Assembly: GCF_000935025.1 (NCBI RefSeq)
Contig: NZ_CP010836.1
Coordinates: 1,674,001-1,738,000, forward strand
Length of the DNA: 64,000 nucleotides
Direction: 5' to 3'
Source of the DNA: Sphingomonas hengshuiensis
Lineage (GTDB): Bacteria > Pseudomonadota > Alphaproteobacteria > Sphingomonadales > Sphingomonadaceae
Below the pieces are notes generated by a model. That model saw only the letters and a program-made list of their open reading frames with translations, ran no database searches and had not been told where the DNA came from. The first letter of the stretch is position 1. The number at the start of each line of letters is the position of its first letter. Below, one piece after another: positions 54,869-62,900 of the stretch. The position numbers and the translations under genes were made by a program.

Positions 54869-55705
54869 ATGACAGCGCCCCCTGCCTCCGTCGCACCGAT
54901 TTCCGGCGATTCGGCGACGCGGATGCGATTGCTGAGGGTCGAAGCCACCGGCGGGACCGCTGCGATCGATCGCGCGATCGCTCGCGAGGTGCCGATAGCG
55001 ATCGAGTTCAATGGCATTGGCTATGCGGTGCTGATGGCGACCCCGACCGATCTGCACGACCTCGCCTTCGGCTTTGCGCTTGCGGAGCGGCTGATCGAGG
55101 GCGCCGAGGATATCCTGGATGTCGAGAGCCACGCGGTAATGGCGGAGGCAACGACGGGGGTCGTCCTGCGCGCCACGCTCGCAGCGCACTGCGCCGATCG
55201 GGTGGTCGAGCGCGTTCGGCACCGCGTTTCCGAATCATCGTGCGGGCTGTGCGGCATCGAGAATCTCGAACAGGCGTTGCGCCCGATCCCTTCGGTCACC
55301 GCGCTTTGGGAGGGCGAGGATACAGCCGTGTTCCGCGCGCTCGCCGCGCTGGACCAGCGCCAGCCGCTCAACCGCGAGACCCGCGCCGTCCACGGCGCAG
55401 CCGCCTGCACGCGCGACGGCGATCCCTGGCTGGTGCGCGAGGATGTCGGTCGCCATAATGCCTTTGATAAACTGATCGGGGCGATGCTTCGCGCCGGGCG
55501 CGGCTGGGGCGGCGGCTTCGCGTTGCTGACGTCGCGTTGCTCCTACGAACTGGTCGAAAAGGCAGTGCTGTCGCAATGCCCGATGCTGGCGACGCTGTCG
55601 GCGCCCACTACGCTGGCGCTCCAGCGCGCCGAAGCGGCCGGACTTCCGCTGCGCGTGCTGGTGCGCAGCGACGCGCTGCTGGCGACCCGGGCGGCGGGCA
55701 CATGA
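54869..55705 (+). CDS. fdhD: Formate dehydrogenase accessory sulfurtransferase FdhD
   Basis: 278 aa. The sulfur-carrying cysteine loop is CGLCG in SSCGLCGIENLE (about 124). Further conserved features are RAVHGAAACTRDG, REDVGRHNAFDKLIGAML and TSRCSYELVEKA. FdhD passes sulfur from IscS-type desulfurase to the Mo-bisMGD cofactor, which formate dehydrogenases need. It is divergent from the YdeP-type gene across 190 bp and overlaps moeA. Confidence 0.93.
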   Translation: MTAPPASVAPISGDSATRMRLLRVEATGGTAAIDRAIAREVPIAIEFNGIGYAVLMATPTDLHDLAFGFALAERLIEGAEDILDVESHAVMAEATTGVVLRATLAAHCADRVVERVRHRVSESSCGLCGIENLEQALRPIPSVTALWEGEDTAVFRALAALDQRQPLNRETRAVHGAAACTRDGDPWLVREDVGRHNAFDKLIGAMLRAGRGWGGGFALLTSRCSYELVEKAVLSQCPMLATLSAPTTLALQRAEAAGLPLRVLVRSDALLATRAAGT

Positions 55706-56898
55706 GCGCGACCGGGTTCGACGCCGCGCTCGCCACACTTGCCGCGCATGCCCTGCCGCTCGGGCAGGAAAGCATACCGCTCTCCAAGGCCGGACGGCGT
55801 ATCCTGGCGGCGCCGGTGCTCGCGCGGGTCGACGCGCCGCGACAGGACAGCGCCGCGATGGACGGCTTCGCGCTGCGCGCCGCGGACCTGGCGGGAGGCT
55901 GCACCCGTTTTCGCATCCTTGGCGAGAGCTTCCCCGCGACTCCGTTCGATGGCTCTGTCGGCGCCGGCGAAGCAGTGCGGGTCGCGACCGGTGCGCCGAT
56001 GCCGACCGGCACCGACTATGTGCGCATCGTCGAGGAGGCGATCGTCGACGGTGCGCTGGTGTCCTTCGCCACTCCATCGGAGCGCAGCGCCGTGCGGCGT
56101 CTCGGCTCCGACTTCGCCTCCGGCGCGACGGTCCTCGAGGCAGGGCGCGTGCTCGAGCCCCGCGCGCTGGTCGCCGCAGCCGCCGCCGACGCGGCCAGCG
56201 TCACGGTATGGCGGCGCCCGCGCGTCGCGGTGCTCGCGATCGGAGAGGCGCTCGTCGCCCCGGGAAGCGCGGCGGACAGTGCTTCTCCGCACGCCCTTCC
56301 CGACAGCCTGTCGGAGGCGATCCTGCTCCTGGCGCATCAATGGGGCGCCAAGCCGATCGGGCAGTCGAGGGTCGGGGACGCGGGCACTTCCATCCGCGCC
56401 GCCGCGGCGGAATTGCTCGCGGGGTGCGACGTCCTCGTGCTCGTCGGCGGCGCGTCGCGCGGTCGGCGGGAAGACGGGATGGCCGCGCTGGCGCCGCTCG
56501 GGCTGGAGATGCAGTTCGCGGATCTCGCGATCAAGCCGGGGCGGCCGACCTGCTATGGTCGGATCGGCGCGGCGCATGTGATCGCGCTGCCCGGCAATCC
56601 CACCGCGGCGATGACGATCGCGCGAGTGCTGCTGGTGCCGTTGCTGACCGGGCTGGCCGGGCGCGGGATCGACGCGGGGCTGCGCTGGGTGGAACTGCCG
56701 CTGGCGGGCGGCGCCCCGCAGGGCGGCGGGCGCGATCGCTTCCTGTGCGCCGAGAGCGTCGGCGCGGGGGTCCGCATTCTGGACCGCGAGTCGCTCAACG
56801 GACAGGCGCTGTTGACGCGTGCCGACCTGCTGGTCCGGCTTCCTGCCACCGGACCGGCATTGCCGCACGGGGCTACCGTGCCGACGCTGCGCTTTTAG
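55702..56898 (+). CDS. moeA: Molybdopterin molybdenumtransferase MoeA
   Basis: 398 aa from the ATG at 55702, overlapping the fdhD stop. It has MoeA motifs: DSAAMDGFALRAADL (about 50-64), VRVATGAPMPTGTDYVRIVEE, DVLVLVGGASRGRREDG and VIALPGNPTAAMTI. MoeA inserts molybdate into adenylylated molybdopterin. It lies in an fdhD-moeA-mobA unit that supplies cofactor for the nearby oxidoreductase. Confidence 0.93.
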   Translation: MSATGFDAALATLAAHALPLGQESIPLSKAGRRILAAPVLARVDAPRQDSAAMDGFALRAADLAGGCTRFRILGESFPATPFDGSVGAGEAVRVATGAPMPTGTDYVRIVEEAIVDGALVSFATPSERSAVRRLGSDFASGATVLEAGRVLEPRALVAAAAADAASVTVWRRPRVAVLAIGEALVAPGSAADSASPHALPDSLSEAILLLAHQWGAKPIGQSRVGDAGTSIRAAAAELLAGCDVLVLVGGASRGRREDGMAALAPLGLEMQFADLAIKPGRPTCYGRIGAAHVIALPGNPTAAMTIARVLLVPLLTGLAGRGIDAGLRWVELPLAGGAPQGGGRDRFLCAESVGAGVRILDRESLNGQALLTRADLLVRLPATGPALPHGATVPTLRF

Positions 56899-56901
56899 GA
56901 C

Positions 56902-57441
56902 ATGGCGATGCGCATCCTCGGTGCCGTGCTCGCGGGCGGGCAATCGCGCCGCTTCGGCAGCGACAAGGCAATGGCGCGGATCGGCGACATGCTGCTGATC
57001 GACCATGTCCTCCAGGCGCTCGCGCCCCAGGTCGATGCGCTGGTGCTGTGCGGGCGATCCTGGGGCGGGGTGGATGCGCTCGTCGACCGGCCCGCCCCCG
57101 GACTGGGCCCGCTGGGCGGGCTCAACGCGGCGCTGCATCATGCGGCGGAGCGCGGATTTGCGGGGGTATTGAGCGTCCCGGTCGACGTCTTCCCGCTCCC
57201 GCCCGACCTGCGCGAGCGGCTCGTCGGCGAGACGCCGCGCACGCTGCTCCGGCAGCACGCGCTCGGCTATTGGCCGGTCGCACTGGCGCCGCTGCTCGAC
57301 GCCCAGCTCGCCGCGGGCGCGCGGTCGATCCGGGCGTGGATCGACGCGAGCGGGGCGTCGGCGCATGACGATGCCGCACTGGGCCTGCGCAATATCAACA
57401 CGCCGGGGGACCTGCCGCACGACGGTTCGCTCGGGGGCTAA
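56902..57441 (+). CDS. mobA: Molybdenum cofactor guanylyltransferase MobA
   Basis: 179 aa. The nucleotidyltransferase signature is at the N-terminus: LGAVLAGGQSRRFGSDKAMARIG. VPVDVFPLP supplies the metal-binding Asp. It attaches GMP to molybdopterin to form the MGD cofactor. The C-terminus (GLRNINTPGDL) is typical. It begins three bases after moeA stops. Confidence 0.92.
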   Translation: MAMRILGAVLAGGQSRRFGSDKAMARIGDMLLIDHVLQALAPQVDALVLCGRSWGGVDALVDRPAPGLGPLGGLNAALHHAAERGFAGVLSVPVDVFPLPPDLRERLVGETPRTLLRQHALGYWPVALAPLLDAQLAAGARSIRAWIDASGASAHDDAALGLRNINTPGDLPHDGSLGG

Positions 57442-57591
57442 GGGCCGCGCCGCGATCGCCGCGTTTTCGCGAAAGGAACCCTGATTGCGCCGCCCCACCC
57501 CTTCCGGTATAGCGCCAGCCTTCTCACGCCCCGGCTGTCGCGCGGACTTCCGCGCCGCCGGGGCAGCGCATTTTCAGGGGTACCCGCCGAC

Positions 57592-58371
57592 ATGGCACGC
57601 CGCCGGCAAATCTACGAAGGCAAGGCCAAGATCCTCTATGAGGGTCCTGAGCCCGGCACGCTGATCCAGTATTTCAAGGACGACGCAACGGCGTTCAATG
57701 CCCAGAAAAAGGGTACGATCAACGGCAAGGGCGTTCTGAACAACCGGATTTCGGAGCATGTCTTCACGCTGCTCGGCGGGATCGGCATCCCTACGCACTT
57801 CATTCGCCGTCTGAACATGCGCGAACAGCTGATTCGCCAGGTCGAGATCGTGCCGATCGAAGTCGTCGTCCGCAATGTCGTCGCCGGGTCGCTGGCCAAG
57901 CGGCTGGGGATCGAGGAAGGCACGCCGCTGCCGCGCACGATCGTCGAATATTATTTCAAGGACGATGCGCTCGGCGACCCGATGGTCACCGACGAGCACA
58001 TCCTGTGCTTCGGCTGGGCGTCGCAGGAAGAACTGCACGACATGGCCGACATGGCCATCCGCGTGAACGATTTCCTGTCCGGTCTGTTCGCCGGGATCGG
58101 CATCCGCCTCGTCGACTTCAAGCTCGAATTCGGTCGGATCTGGGACAATGACTATGCCCGCATCATCCTGGCCGACGAAATCAGCCCCGATGGCTGCCGG
58201 CTGTGGGACATGGTGACCAACGAGAAGCTCGACAAGGACCGGTTCCGCCGCGATCTTGGCGGTGAAGTCGAGGCTTATCAGGAGGTTGCGCGCCGTCTTG
58301 GGCTTTTCCCGGAAGGTGCCGACTCCGCCGTCCTCGACCTGGAAAGCCACCGCAAGCGCCGGGGCAAATAG
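57592..58371 (+). CDS. purC: SAICAR synthetase
   Basis: 259 aa. Step of de novo purine synthesis joining CAIR and aspartate. It has [35 protein letters not shown] at the start, [19 protein letters not shown], and [13 protein letters not shown] and [14 protein letters not shown] for nucleotide and metal binding. It has a 150-bp upstream gap from mobA, holding its promoter. purS and purQ follow. Confidence 0.97.
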   Translation: MARRRQIYEGKAKILYEGPEPGTLIQYFKDDATAFNAQKKGTINGKGVLNNRISEHVFTLLGGIGIPTHFIRRLNMREQLIRQVEIVPIEVVVRNVVAGSLAKRLGIEEGTPLPRTIVEYYFKDDALGDPMVTDEHILCFGWASQEELHDMADMAIRVNDFLSGLFAGIGIRLVDFKLEFGRIWDNDYARIILADEISPDGCRLWDMVTNEKLDKDRFRRDLGGEVEAYQEVARRLGLFPEGADSAVLDLESHRKRRGK

Positions 58372-58393
58372 CCCCCGGCGCAGCGATCGCTCC

Positions 58394-58422
58394 GATTCCC
58401 GCTATTTCCGATTGCGGGAATC
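58394..58422 (+). promoter_or_regulatory. Stem-loop between purC and purS
   Basis: GATTCCCGC (58394-58402) and GCGGGAATC (58414-58422) form a perfect 9-bp stem with an 11-base loop, 25 bases before the purS start. There is no T-tract. It may modulate mRNA stability or purC/purS ratio. Confidence 0.35.
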
Positions 58423-58447
58423 GCCCTTCGGGGTCATAGGCGCGGCC

Positions 58448-58678
58448 ATGAAACTCCGCATCATCGTGACTCTGAAAAACGGCGTCCTCGATCCGCAGGG
58501 AAAGGCGATCCAGCACGCGCTTTCCGGTCTTGGTTTCGACGGCGTCGATGACGTCCGCGCCGGCAAGATCTTCGAACTCGACGTCGCTGATTGGACCAGC
58601 GACTCCGCGATCGACGAGATGTGCCGAAAGCTCCTCGCCAACACGGTGATCGAGAATTATCGGGTCGAGCGGGCATGA
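58448..58678 (+). CDS. purS: Phosphoribosylformylglycinamidine synthase subunit PurS
   Basis: 76 aa, start ATG at 58448. Small dimeric subunit that bridges PurL and PurQ. The family features are [43 protein letters not shown] and [16 protein letters not shown]. It overlaps purQ by ATGA. Confidence 0.95.
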   Translation: MKLRIIVTLKNGVLDPQGKAIQHALSGLGFDGVDDVRAGKIFELDVADWTSDSAIDEMCRKLLANTVIENYRVERA

Positions 58679-59340
58679 AGACCGCCGTCATCGTCTTTCC
58701 CGGCTCCAATTGCGATCGCGACATCGCGGTTGCGCTGGAAGCGGTGACCGGCCGCAAGCCCGACATGGTGTGGCACGGCGAGTCCGACCTGCCTGAGGGG
58801 CTCGGCCTGATCGCGCTCCCCGGCGGGTTTTCCTATGGCGACTATCTGCGCTGCGGCGCGATCGCCGCGCGCTCGCCGGTGGTGAAGGCGGTGGTCGAGG
58901 CCGCCAATCGCGGAACTCCGGTGATCGGCATCTGCAACGGCTTCCAGGTCCTGACCGAAACCGGGCTGCTCCCCGGCGCGCTGATGCGCAATTCCGGGCT
59001 CGACTTTGTCTGCCGCGACGTTCCGCTGTCGGTGGAGAACAGCCAGTCGATCTTCACGAGCGGCTATCGCGCGGGCGAGACGATCACGGTGCCGGTGGCG
59101 CATCACGACGGCAATTACTTCGCGGACGCAGAGACGCTGGATCGCCTCGAAGGCGAGGGCCGCGTCGCGTTCCGCTATGCCGAGGACATCAATGGCTCGG
59201 CGCGCGGGATCGCGGGTGTGCTCAACCAGGCGGGCAATGTGCTCGGCATGATGCCGCATCCCGAACGCCGGATCGAGGCGGCGCATGGCGGCATCGACGG
59301 CCGCCGGCTATTCGAGGGGCTGCTCCACGCGATCGCGTGA
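58675..59340 (+). CDS. purQ: Phosphoribosylformylglycinamidine synthase subunit PurQ (glutaminase)
   Basis: 221 aa. Class I glutamine amidotransferase: the nucleophile Cys is in [13 protein letters not shown] (about 85), the oxyanion region is [10 protein letters not shown], and the catalytic His/Glu are in [10 protein letters not shown]. It supplies ammonia to PurL, which is not in the window. Its last 33 bases overlap the end of a convergent membrane protein gene. Confidence 0.96.
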   Translation: MKTAVIVFPGSNCDRDIAVALEAVTGRKPDMVWHGESDLPEGLGLIALPGGFSYGDYLRCGAIAARSPVVKAVVEAANRGTPVIGICNGFQVLTETGLLPGALMRNSGLDFVCRDVPLSVENSQSIFTSGYRAGETITVPVAHHDGNYFADAETLDRLEGEGRVAFRYAEDINGSARGIAGVLNQAGNVLGMMPHPERRIEAAHGGIDGRRLFEGLLHAIA

Positions 59341-59646
59341 CGCGGCCCGCCGGATCAGCATCGGCACCAGCAGCACGAGCAACGTCGGACAGAGCATCGT
59401 CAGCCACAAATCGTGGAGCGATGCGCCCAGCCGATCCTCGCCGCTGGCAGGATTAAGCATATCATAGGTCTCGTTCGCGAGTTCGAGCGCGAGCAGCACG
59501 CCCCAGGCGCGCCAGTCCCACGGCACCCGGCGCAGCACCACTGCTGCCGCAAGCAGCACCAGCATGCCCGCAAGCGCGTGGAGCGTCGAATCGGGAAGCG
59601 CCGTCGCCGTTGCCAGCCACGCCTTGCAATGCTGCCAGAAATTCAT
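59308..59646 (-). CDS. Small membrane protein (paralogue of the next gene)
   Basis: 112 aa from the ATG at 59646, overlapping the upstream stop by ATGA. Three or so helices are seen ([53 protein letters not shown]). The ELANETYD and LHDLWLTM stretches parallel TGEGWDLRDS and WKDLWNTMF of the adjoining gene, so both belong to one uncharacterised family. It ends inside purQ on the other strand. Confidence 0.72.
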   Translation of the reverse strand: MNFWQHCKAWLATATALPDSTLHALAGMLVLLAAAVVLRRVPWDWRAWGVLLALELANETYDMLNPASGEDRLGASLHDLWLTMLCPTLLVLLVPMLIRRAASRDRVEQPLE

Positions 59647-59963
59647 GGGCGCTGCGAAAACAGCCGGGTGGTGCGCGCGAGGACCATTAGCGATGTAGGC
59701 CAGAACATCGTGTTCCAGAGATCCTTCCAATTGCCCCATAAATGGATGGGGGTATGATACACGATGCTGTCGCGCAGGTCCCAGCCCTCACCGGTCAGCG
59801 CAACGGCCAGGACAACCGCCAACGGCTTCCACGAGCGCAGGTTCCAGCGGAACAGCAGCGCCGAGCCGAGAAACAGGCCCAGCCCGACATAGACGTGCAG
59901 CGCGTCCTTGGCGAGGTCGACATGCTGGACCGGCCACAGCTTCACGGCCTGGAGCAGGCTCAT
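59643..59963 (-). CDS. Small membrane protein
   Basis: 106 aa. Helices at LHVYVGLGLFLGSALLF, PLAVVLAVALTGEGWDL and FWPTSLMVLARTT. It shares layout with the neighbour at 59308. It is coupled to yhhQ by TGATG and to the neighbour by ATGA, so the three are one transcript. No function can be assigned. Confidence 0.75.
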   Translation of the reverse strand: MSLLQAVKLWPVQHVDLAKDALHVYVGLGLFLGSALLFRWNLRSWKPLAVVLAVALTGEGWDLRDSIVYHTPIHLWGNWKDLWNTMFWPTSLMVLARTTRLFSQRP

Positions 59964-60709
59964 CAGACGCGCGTGGCGAACGGCGTGAAGTCGGTGCCCT
60001 CGTCATACACGTCGACGCCCTCGCGCCGCTTGAGAAACCCGATGACGACATAGGTCACCGGCGTCAGCACGACCTCCCACGCGACCTTGAGCGCCCATTG
60101 GGTGAACAGCACCTGGATCACCAGATCGGTGGTCCATCCCACCGCGTATAGAAAGGCGAGCGGATAGAAGATCAGGCTGTCGACCCCCTGCCCCGCGATC
60201 GTCGAGCCGATCGTGCGCGCCCACAGCATCCTGCCGCGAGTCAGCAACTTCATCCGGGCGAGCACATAGGAATTGACGAACTCGCCCGCCCAGAAGGCGC
60301 AGACCGATGCGAACACGATCCGCGGCACCTGGCCGAAAATCGTCTCATAGGCGCCCTGGTTGCCCCAGCTCGGCGCCGGCGGCAGCGCGACGACGACCCA
60401 CGCCATCACCGCCATGAACAGCACGGCGCCCGTCCCCGCCCAGATCACCCGGCGCGCACGGGCATAGCCATAGACTTCGGTAAGGACGTCGCCGATCACA
60501 TAAGAGACGGGAAAGAACAAAATCCCCGCGCCGAACGGCCAATAGCCGATTCCCGGCAGCCAGACCTGCGCGACCTTGCCCGCGCCAAGCACGTTCGACA
60601 GCAGGATGATCGCAACGAACGCGGCCATGACGAAATCGTAATAGCGAAAATGCCCGCCGGTCAGCGCGCTGGCGGCGATTGCCGCGGGTGGTCGTGCCCC
60701 TTCATTCAT
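59963..60709 (-). CDS. yhhQ: Queuosine precursor transporter YhhQ
   Basis: 248 aa from the ATG at 60709. Six to seven membrane helices and family motifs GAGILFFPVSYVIGDVLTEVYGYARARRVIW, FWAGEFVNSYVLARMK and TRTIGSTIAGQGVDSLIFYPLAF-type sequence. It imports 7-cyano-7-deazaguanine/queuine precursors for tRNA modification. It is divergent from tRNA-Arg, with about 60 bp between them. Confidence 0.9.
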   Translation of the reverse strand: MNEGARPPAAIAASALTGGHFRYYDFVMAAFVAIILLSNVLGAGKVAQVWLPGIGYWPFGAGILFFPVSYVIGDVLTEVYGYARARRVIWAGTGAVLFMAVMAWVVVALPPAPSWGNQGAYETIFGQVPRIVFASVCAFWAGEFVNSYVLARMKLLTRGRMLWARTIGSTIAGQGVDSLIFYPLAFLYAVGWTTDLVIQVLFTQWALKVAWEVVLTPVTYVVIGFLKRREGVDVYDEGTDFTPFATRV

Positions 60710-60770
60710 GTGCAAACTATGATCGCGGTTCCGTCGCCGCGCAATCCATGGCAGAGGGCGTCCGCAGCGC

Positions 60771-60847
60771 GCGCCCGTAGCTCAGCTGGATAGAGCACAT
60801 GCCTTCTAAGCCTGTGGTCGCTGGTTCGAATCCAGCCGGGCGCGCCA
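60771..60847 (+). tRNA. tRNA-Arg (anticodon UCU)
   Basis: A 77-nt cloverleaf with CCA encoded. The acceptor stem is GCGCCCG/CGGGCGC, the D-arm GCTCAGCTGGATAGAGC, the anticodon loop CTTCTAA with TCT, and the T-arm GGTTCGAATCC. One anticodon-stem pair (U29-C41) is a mismatch. The right boundary is the attachment site of a mobile element whose recombinase gene reads through the tRNA antisense. Confidence 0.93.
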
Positions 60848-60850
60848 TTT
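60820..60850. other. Likely attachment site (tRNA 3' end)
   Basis: The T-arm and acceptor end of tRNA-Arg form the junction between host chromosome (left) and the mobile element (right). The reason is the recombinase tail that continues across it, and the change to element-type genes on the right. The exact core cannot be fixed, because the other end of the element is outside the window. Confidence 0.5.
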
Positions 60851-61557
60851 CCCTTTTAGGGCCGGAAATCTCCTCTAACGCCTTGAACGGCAAGGATATT
60901 TCAGGGGTTTGAAAGCCGGTTTCCCGCGAGTAGGCGAGACGTTCGGCAAAGACCAGTTTCATCATCGCCCGGCGATCTTCCAGCGCACCGCTTTCCCAGA
61001 GATTCCAAGGGTTTGCGAGGAACTTCATCGAGGTTTGAAAAACCTCGTCATAGTCCCGCACGGGCGTGCCGCATTTGGCGATGTTTTCCGCCAGAATCAG
61101 CTTGTCATGTTCCAGCTCACCGATCTTGCGTTCATACGCGCCGATGATCGTTGCGTTGTCCGCTTCCACGATACGGTCGAGCAACTGGCTGATTTTCTTT
61201 TCCACCGCAGCCGTTTCCAGCTTGAGGGCCGCGCGGCGTTCCTTCACGCCCTTTGTGCGGCCTTCCCAAAGGTTGCGGAACATCGTGGTCGCGAGGGCCA
61301 CCAGCTCATGCGAAGGCGTCAGCGAGCGCACCAGCGCTTCCAGCGCGGTTTCCACCTTGGCGCGGGCAATCGACTTGCCATTGCTCACGCAGCCCTGCTG
61401 GCGGCACATGTAATAGGGATATTTGCCGCCTTTGCCCTTGGACCACGTTGCTGTCATCGGATGGTTGCAATCGCCGCAGGCGACAAAGCCGCGCAGCGGA
61501 AAATCGGCATTGATGTCCTTGCGCGACGGCGCGCGGGCCTTGCCCGCCAGCCGGTCC

Positions 61558-61560
61558 TGA
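61558..61560 (+). repeat. 3-bp direct repeat TGA, left copy
   Basis: TGA flanks the IS at 61558-61560 and 62901-62903. Taking out the IS and one copy joins the recombinase halves in one frame to read FDLIQDRLAGK, the sequence expected for the family. It is either a target duplication or the crossover core. Confidence 0.7.
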
Positions 61561-61562
61561 TG

Positions 61563-61576
61563 ATGTGGACGCCCCC
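61563..61576 (+). repeat. Left inverted repeat of the IS
   Basis: ATGTGGACGCCCCC, 14 bp, complementary to 62886-62899. It is two bases from the left end, the subterminal place usual for IS1111-type elements. Confidence 0.8.
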
Positions 61577-61636
61577 GCACCGACCGACAGTTGCTATGCT
61601 GCCGGTCGGTCAACCGAGAGGAAGAGGAGCGTTTGC

Positions 61637-62659
61637 ATGACGATCACGACGATTGGGCTCGATCTGGCGAAGAGCGTATTCCAGGCACACGGCATCGACG
61701 AGAGCGGTGCCACGGTGCTGGTGAAGAAACTGCACCGCAAGCAGATGCTGCCTTTCTTCTCGAAGCTGCCGCCTTGCCTGATCGCGGTGGAGGCCTGCGG
61801 AACCGCGCATCACTGGGCTCGCACGCTTGCAGCGATGGGCCACGAAGTCCGCCTGATACCGCCATCGTACGTCAAGGCTTACGTGAAGCGGGGCAAGAGC
61901 GATGCGCTAGACGCCGAAGCGATCTGCGAAGCCGTGCAGCGGCCGACAATGCGGTTCGTACCCGTCAAGACGATCGAGCAGCAGGGCATTCTTATGACCC
62001 ATCGCGCCCGATCCCTTCTCGTACGGCAACGGACGATGCTCGCCAACGCTCTGCGTGCGCATCTTGCCGAGCTGGGCCACGTTGCCAACCCCGGCATTGG
62101 CAACCTCGCCAAGCTGGCCGAGCAGGTGATGGCTGACAGGAATGCCTTGCCATCCTACGCCCGTACGGCATTGGAGATATTGATCCGACAGATCATGGCC
62201 GTCAGCGCCGAGATTGCGGAACTGGATCAGCAGCTTGCCGCTTGGCATACCGAGAGCGAGGCCAGTCGCCGACTTGCCGCGATCCCCGGCCTCGGCATCA
62301 TCACGGCAACAGCAATAGCTGCAACCGTTACGGATGCCGAGCAGTTCTCTTCAGGCAGGCAGTTCGCCGCCTGGCTCGGTCTGACACCGCAACAACACTC
62401 AACCGGGGGAAAAACCAGACTTGGCGGCATCTCCAAACAGGGCGACCGATACCTGCGCCGATTGCTCGTCGTCGGAGCCACCGCAGTCATGCGCCACGTC
62501 AAGGATAAGCCAACGCCGATGGCGGACTGGATCAGGAAGCTCTCCGAGAAAAAGCCCTTCCGGCTCGTCTCGGTGGCCCTGGCTAACAAACTCGCTCGGA
62601 TCGCTTGGGTCGTGCTGACCCGCAAGGAGGCCTATCACCCTTACGCCAATTTGACCTGA
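61637..62659 (+). CDS. IS110-family transposase
   Basis: 340 aa from the ATG at 61637 (AGAGGAG eight bases upstream). The N-terminal RuvC-like DEDD domain has TIGLDLAKSVFQ (Asp), AVEACGTAHHWAR (Glu) and KSDALDAEAICEA (Asp, Asp). The C-terminal Transposase_20 domain has RRLAAIPGLGIITATAIAATV and the catalytic Ser region STGGKTRLGGISKQGDRYLRRLL. Intact frame, so potentially active. It works with a structured RNA coded by the element rather than by end-recognition alone. Confidence 0.95.
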   Translation: MTITTIGLDLAKSVFQAHGIDESGATVLVKKLHRKQMLPFFSKLPPCLIAVEACGTAHHWARTLAAMGHEVRLIPPSYVKAYVKRGKSDALDAEAICEAVQRPTMRFVPVKTIEQQGILMTHRARSLLVRQRTMLANALRAHLAELGHVANPGIGNLAKLAEQVMADRNALPSYARTALEILIRQIMAVSAEIAELDQQLAAWHTESEASRRLAAIPGLGIITATAIAATVTDAEQFSSGRQFAAWLGLTPQQHSTGGKTRLGGISKQGDRYLRRLLVVGATAVMRHVKDKPTPMADWIRKLSEKKPFRLVSVALANKLARIAWVVLTRKEAYHPYANLT

Positions 62660-62885
62660 TCAGCCCAGGTCACCCGAAATGGTAATGGCAGTCGATGATG
62701 AGTAACGATCGAGCCAATGGTGAGACCAACCCGTCTGATTCAATGCGCTTCAACGCGCGGCAGCCTGTTTAGGGACCTCACCGGCGGATTTCCATCAGGG
62801 CCAGCGGCAACACGTATGCCGCACAAACAGGCCGGACATATGAAAGCAACCGATCAAACCCATCCCGACAAAATGCCCTTGCCAA
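62660..62885 (+). ncRNA. Putative bridge/seek RNA region in the IS right end
   Basis: This non-coding stretch between the transposase stop and the right repeat is where IS1111-type elements encode their guide RNA. CTGATTCA at 62735-62742 is exactly complementary to the rebuilt insertion site TGAATCAG on the plus strand. ACATATGAA (62836-62844) repeats the right junction (62896-62904). These could be target and donor guide segments. The RNA boundaries and fold are not determined. Confidence 0.5.
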
Positions 62886-62899
62886 GGGGGCGTCCACAT
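62886..62899 (-). repeat. Right inverted repeat of the IS
   Basis: GGGGGCGTCCACAT, complement of the left repeat, one base from the right end of the element. Confidence 0.8.
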
Positions 62900-62900
62900 A

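Larger units (their letters stand above)
60717..61560 (-). pseudogene. Serine recombinase, C-terminal fragment (interrupted by the IS)
   Basis: It resumes at QDRLAGKARAPSRKD after the IS junction. It contains the zinc-ribbon domain (VACGDCNHPM, then YYMCRQQGC) and a long coiled-coil (about 61260-61000). After PFKALEEISGPKRE it continues into PAGFEPATTGLEG, which is the complement of tRNA-Arg, and stops in the chromosome at 60717. The normal C-terminus is thus replaced by tRNA-antisense sequence created at the integration site. Without the N-terminal catalytic half it cannot work. Removing the IS and one TGA restores the frame to the N-terminal part at 62901. Confidence 0.88.
61561..62900 (+). 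mobile_element. IS110-family (IS1111-type) insertion sequence, 1,340 bp
   Basis: The ends are subterminal inverted repeats: ATGTGGACGCCCCC (61563-61576) and its complement GGGGGCGTCCACAT (62886-62899), just inside short tips. It carries one transposase gene and a long right non-coding end of about 240 bp against 76 bp on the left. That layout, with subterminal repeats, fits the IS1111 subgroup. It splits a serine recombinase gene, and TGA flanks both ends. Confidence 0.85.

Noticed and set aside
60771..60847. PAGFEPATTGLEG read as a conserved protein domain
   Set aside because: It is the complement of tRNA-Arg, so its conservation reflects the tRNA and not protein function.
62795..62900. The stretch between ETFDLI and the stop at 62795 as true recombinase sequence
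   Set aside because: It is encoded by the IS right end; the proper continuation is on the far side of the IS.
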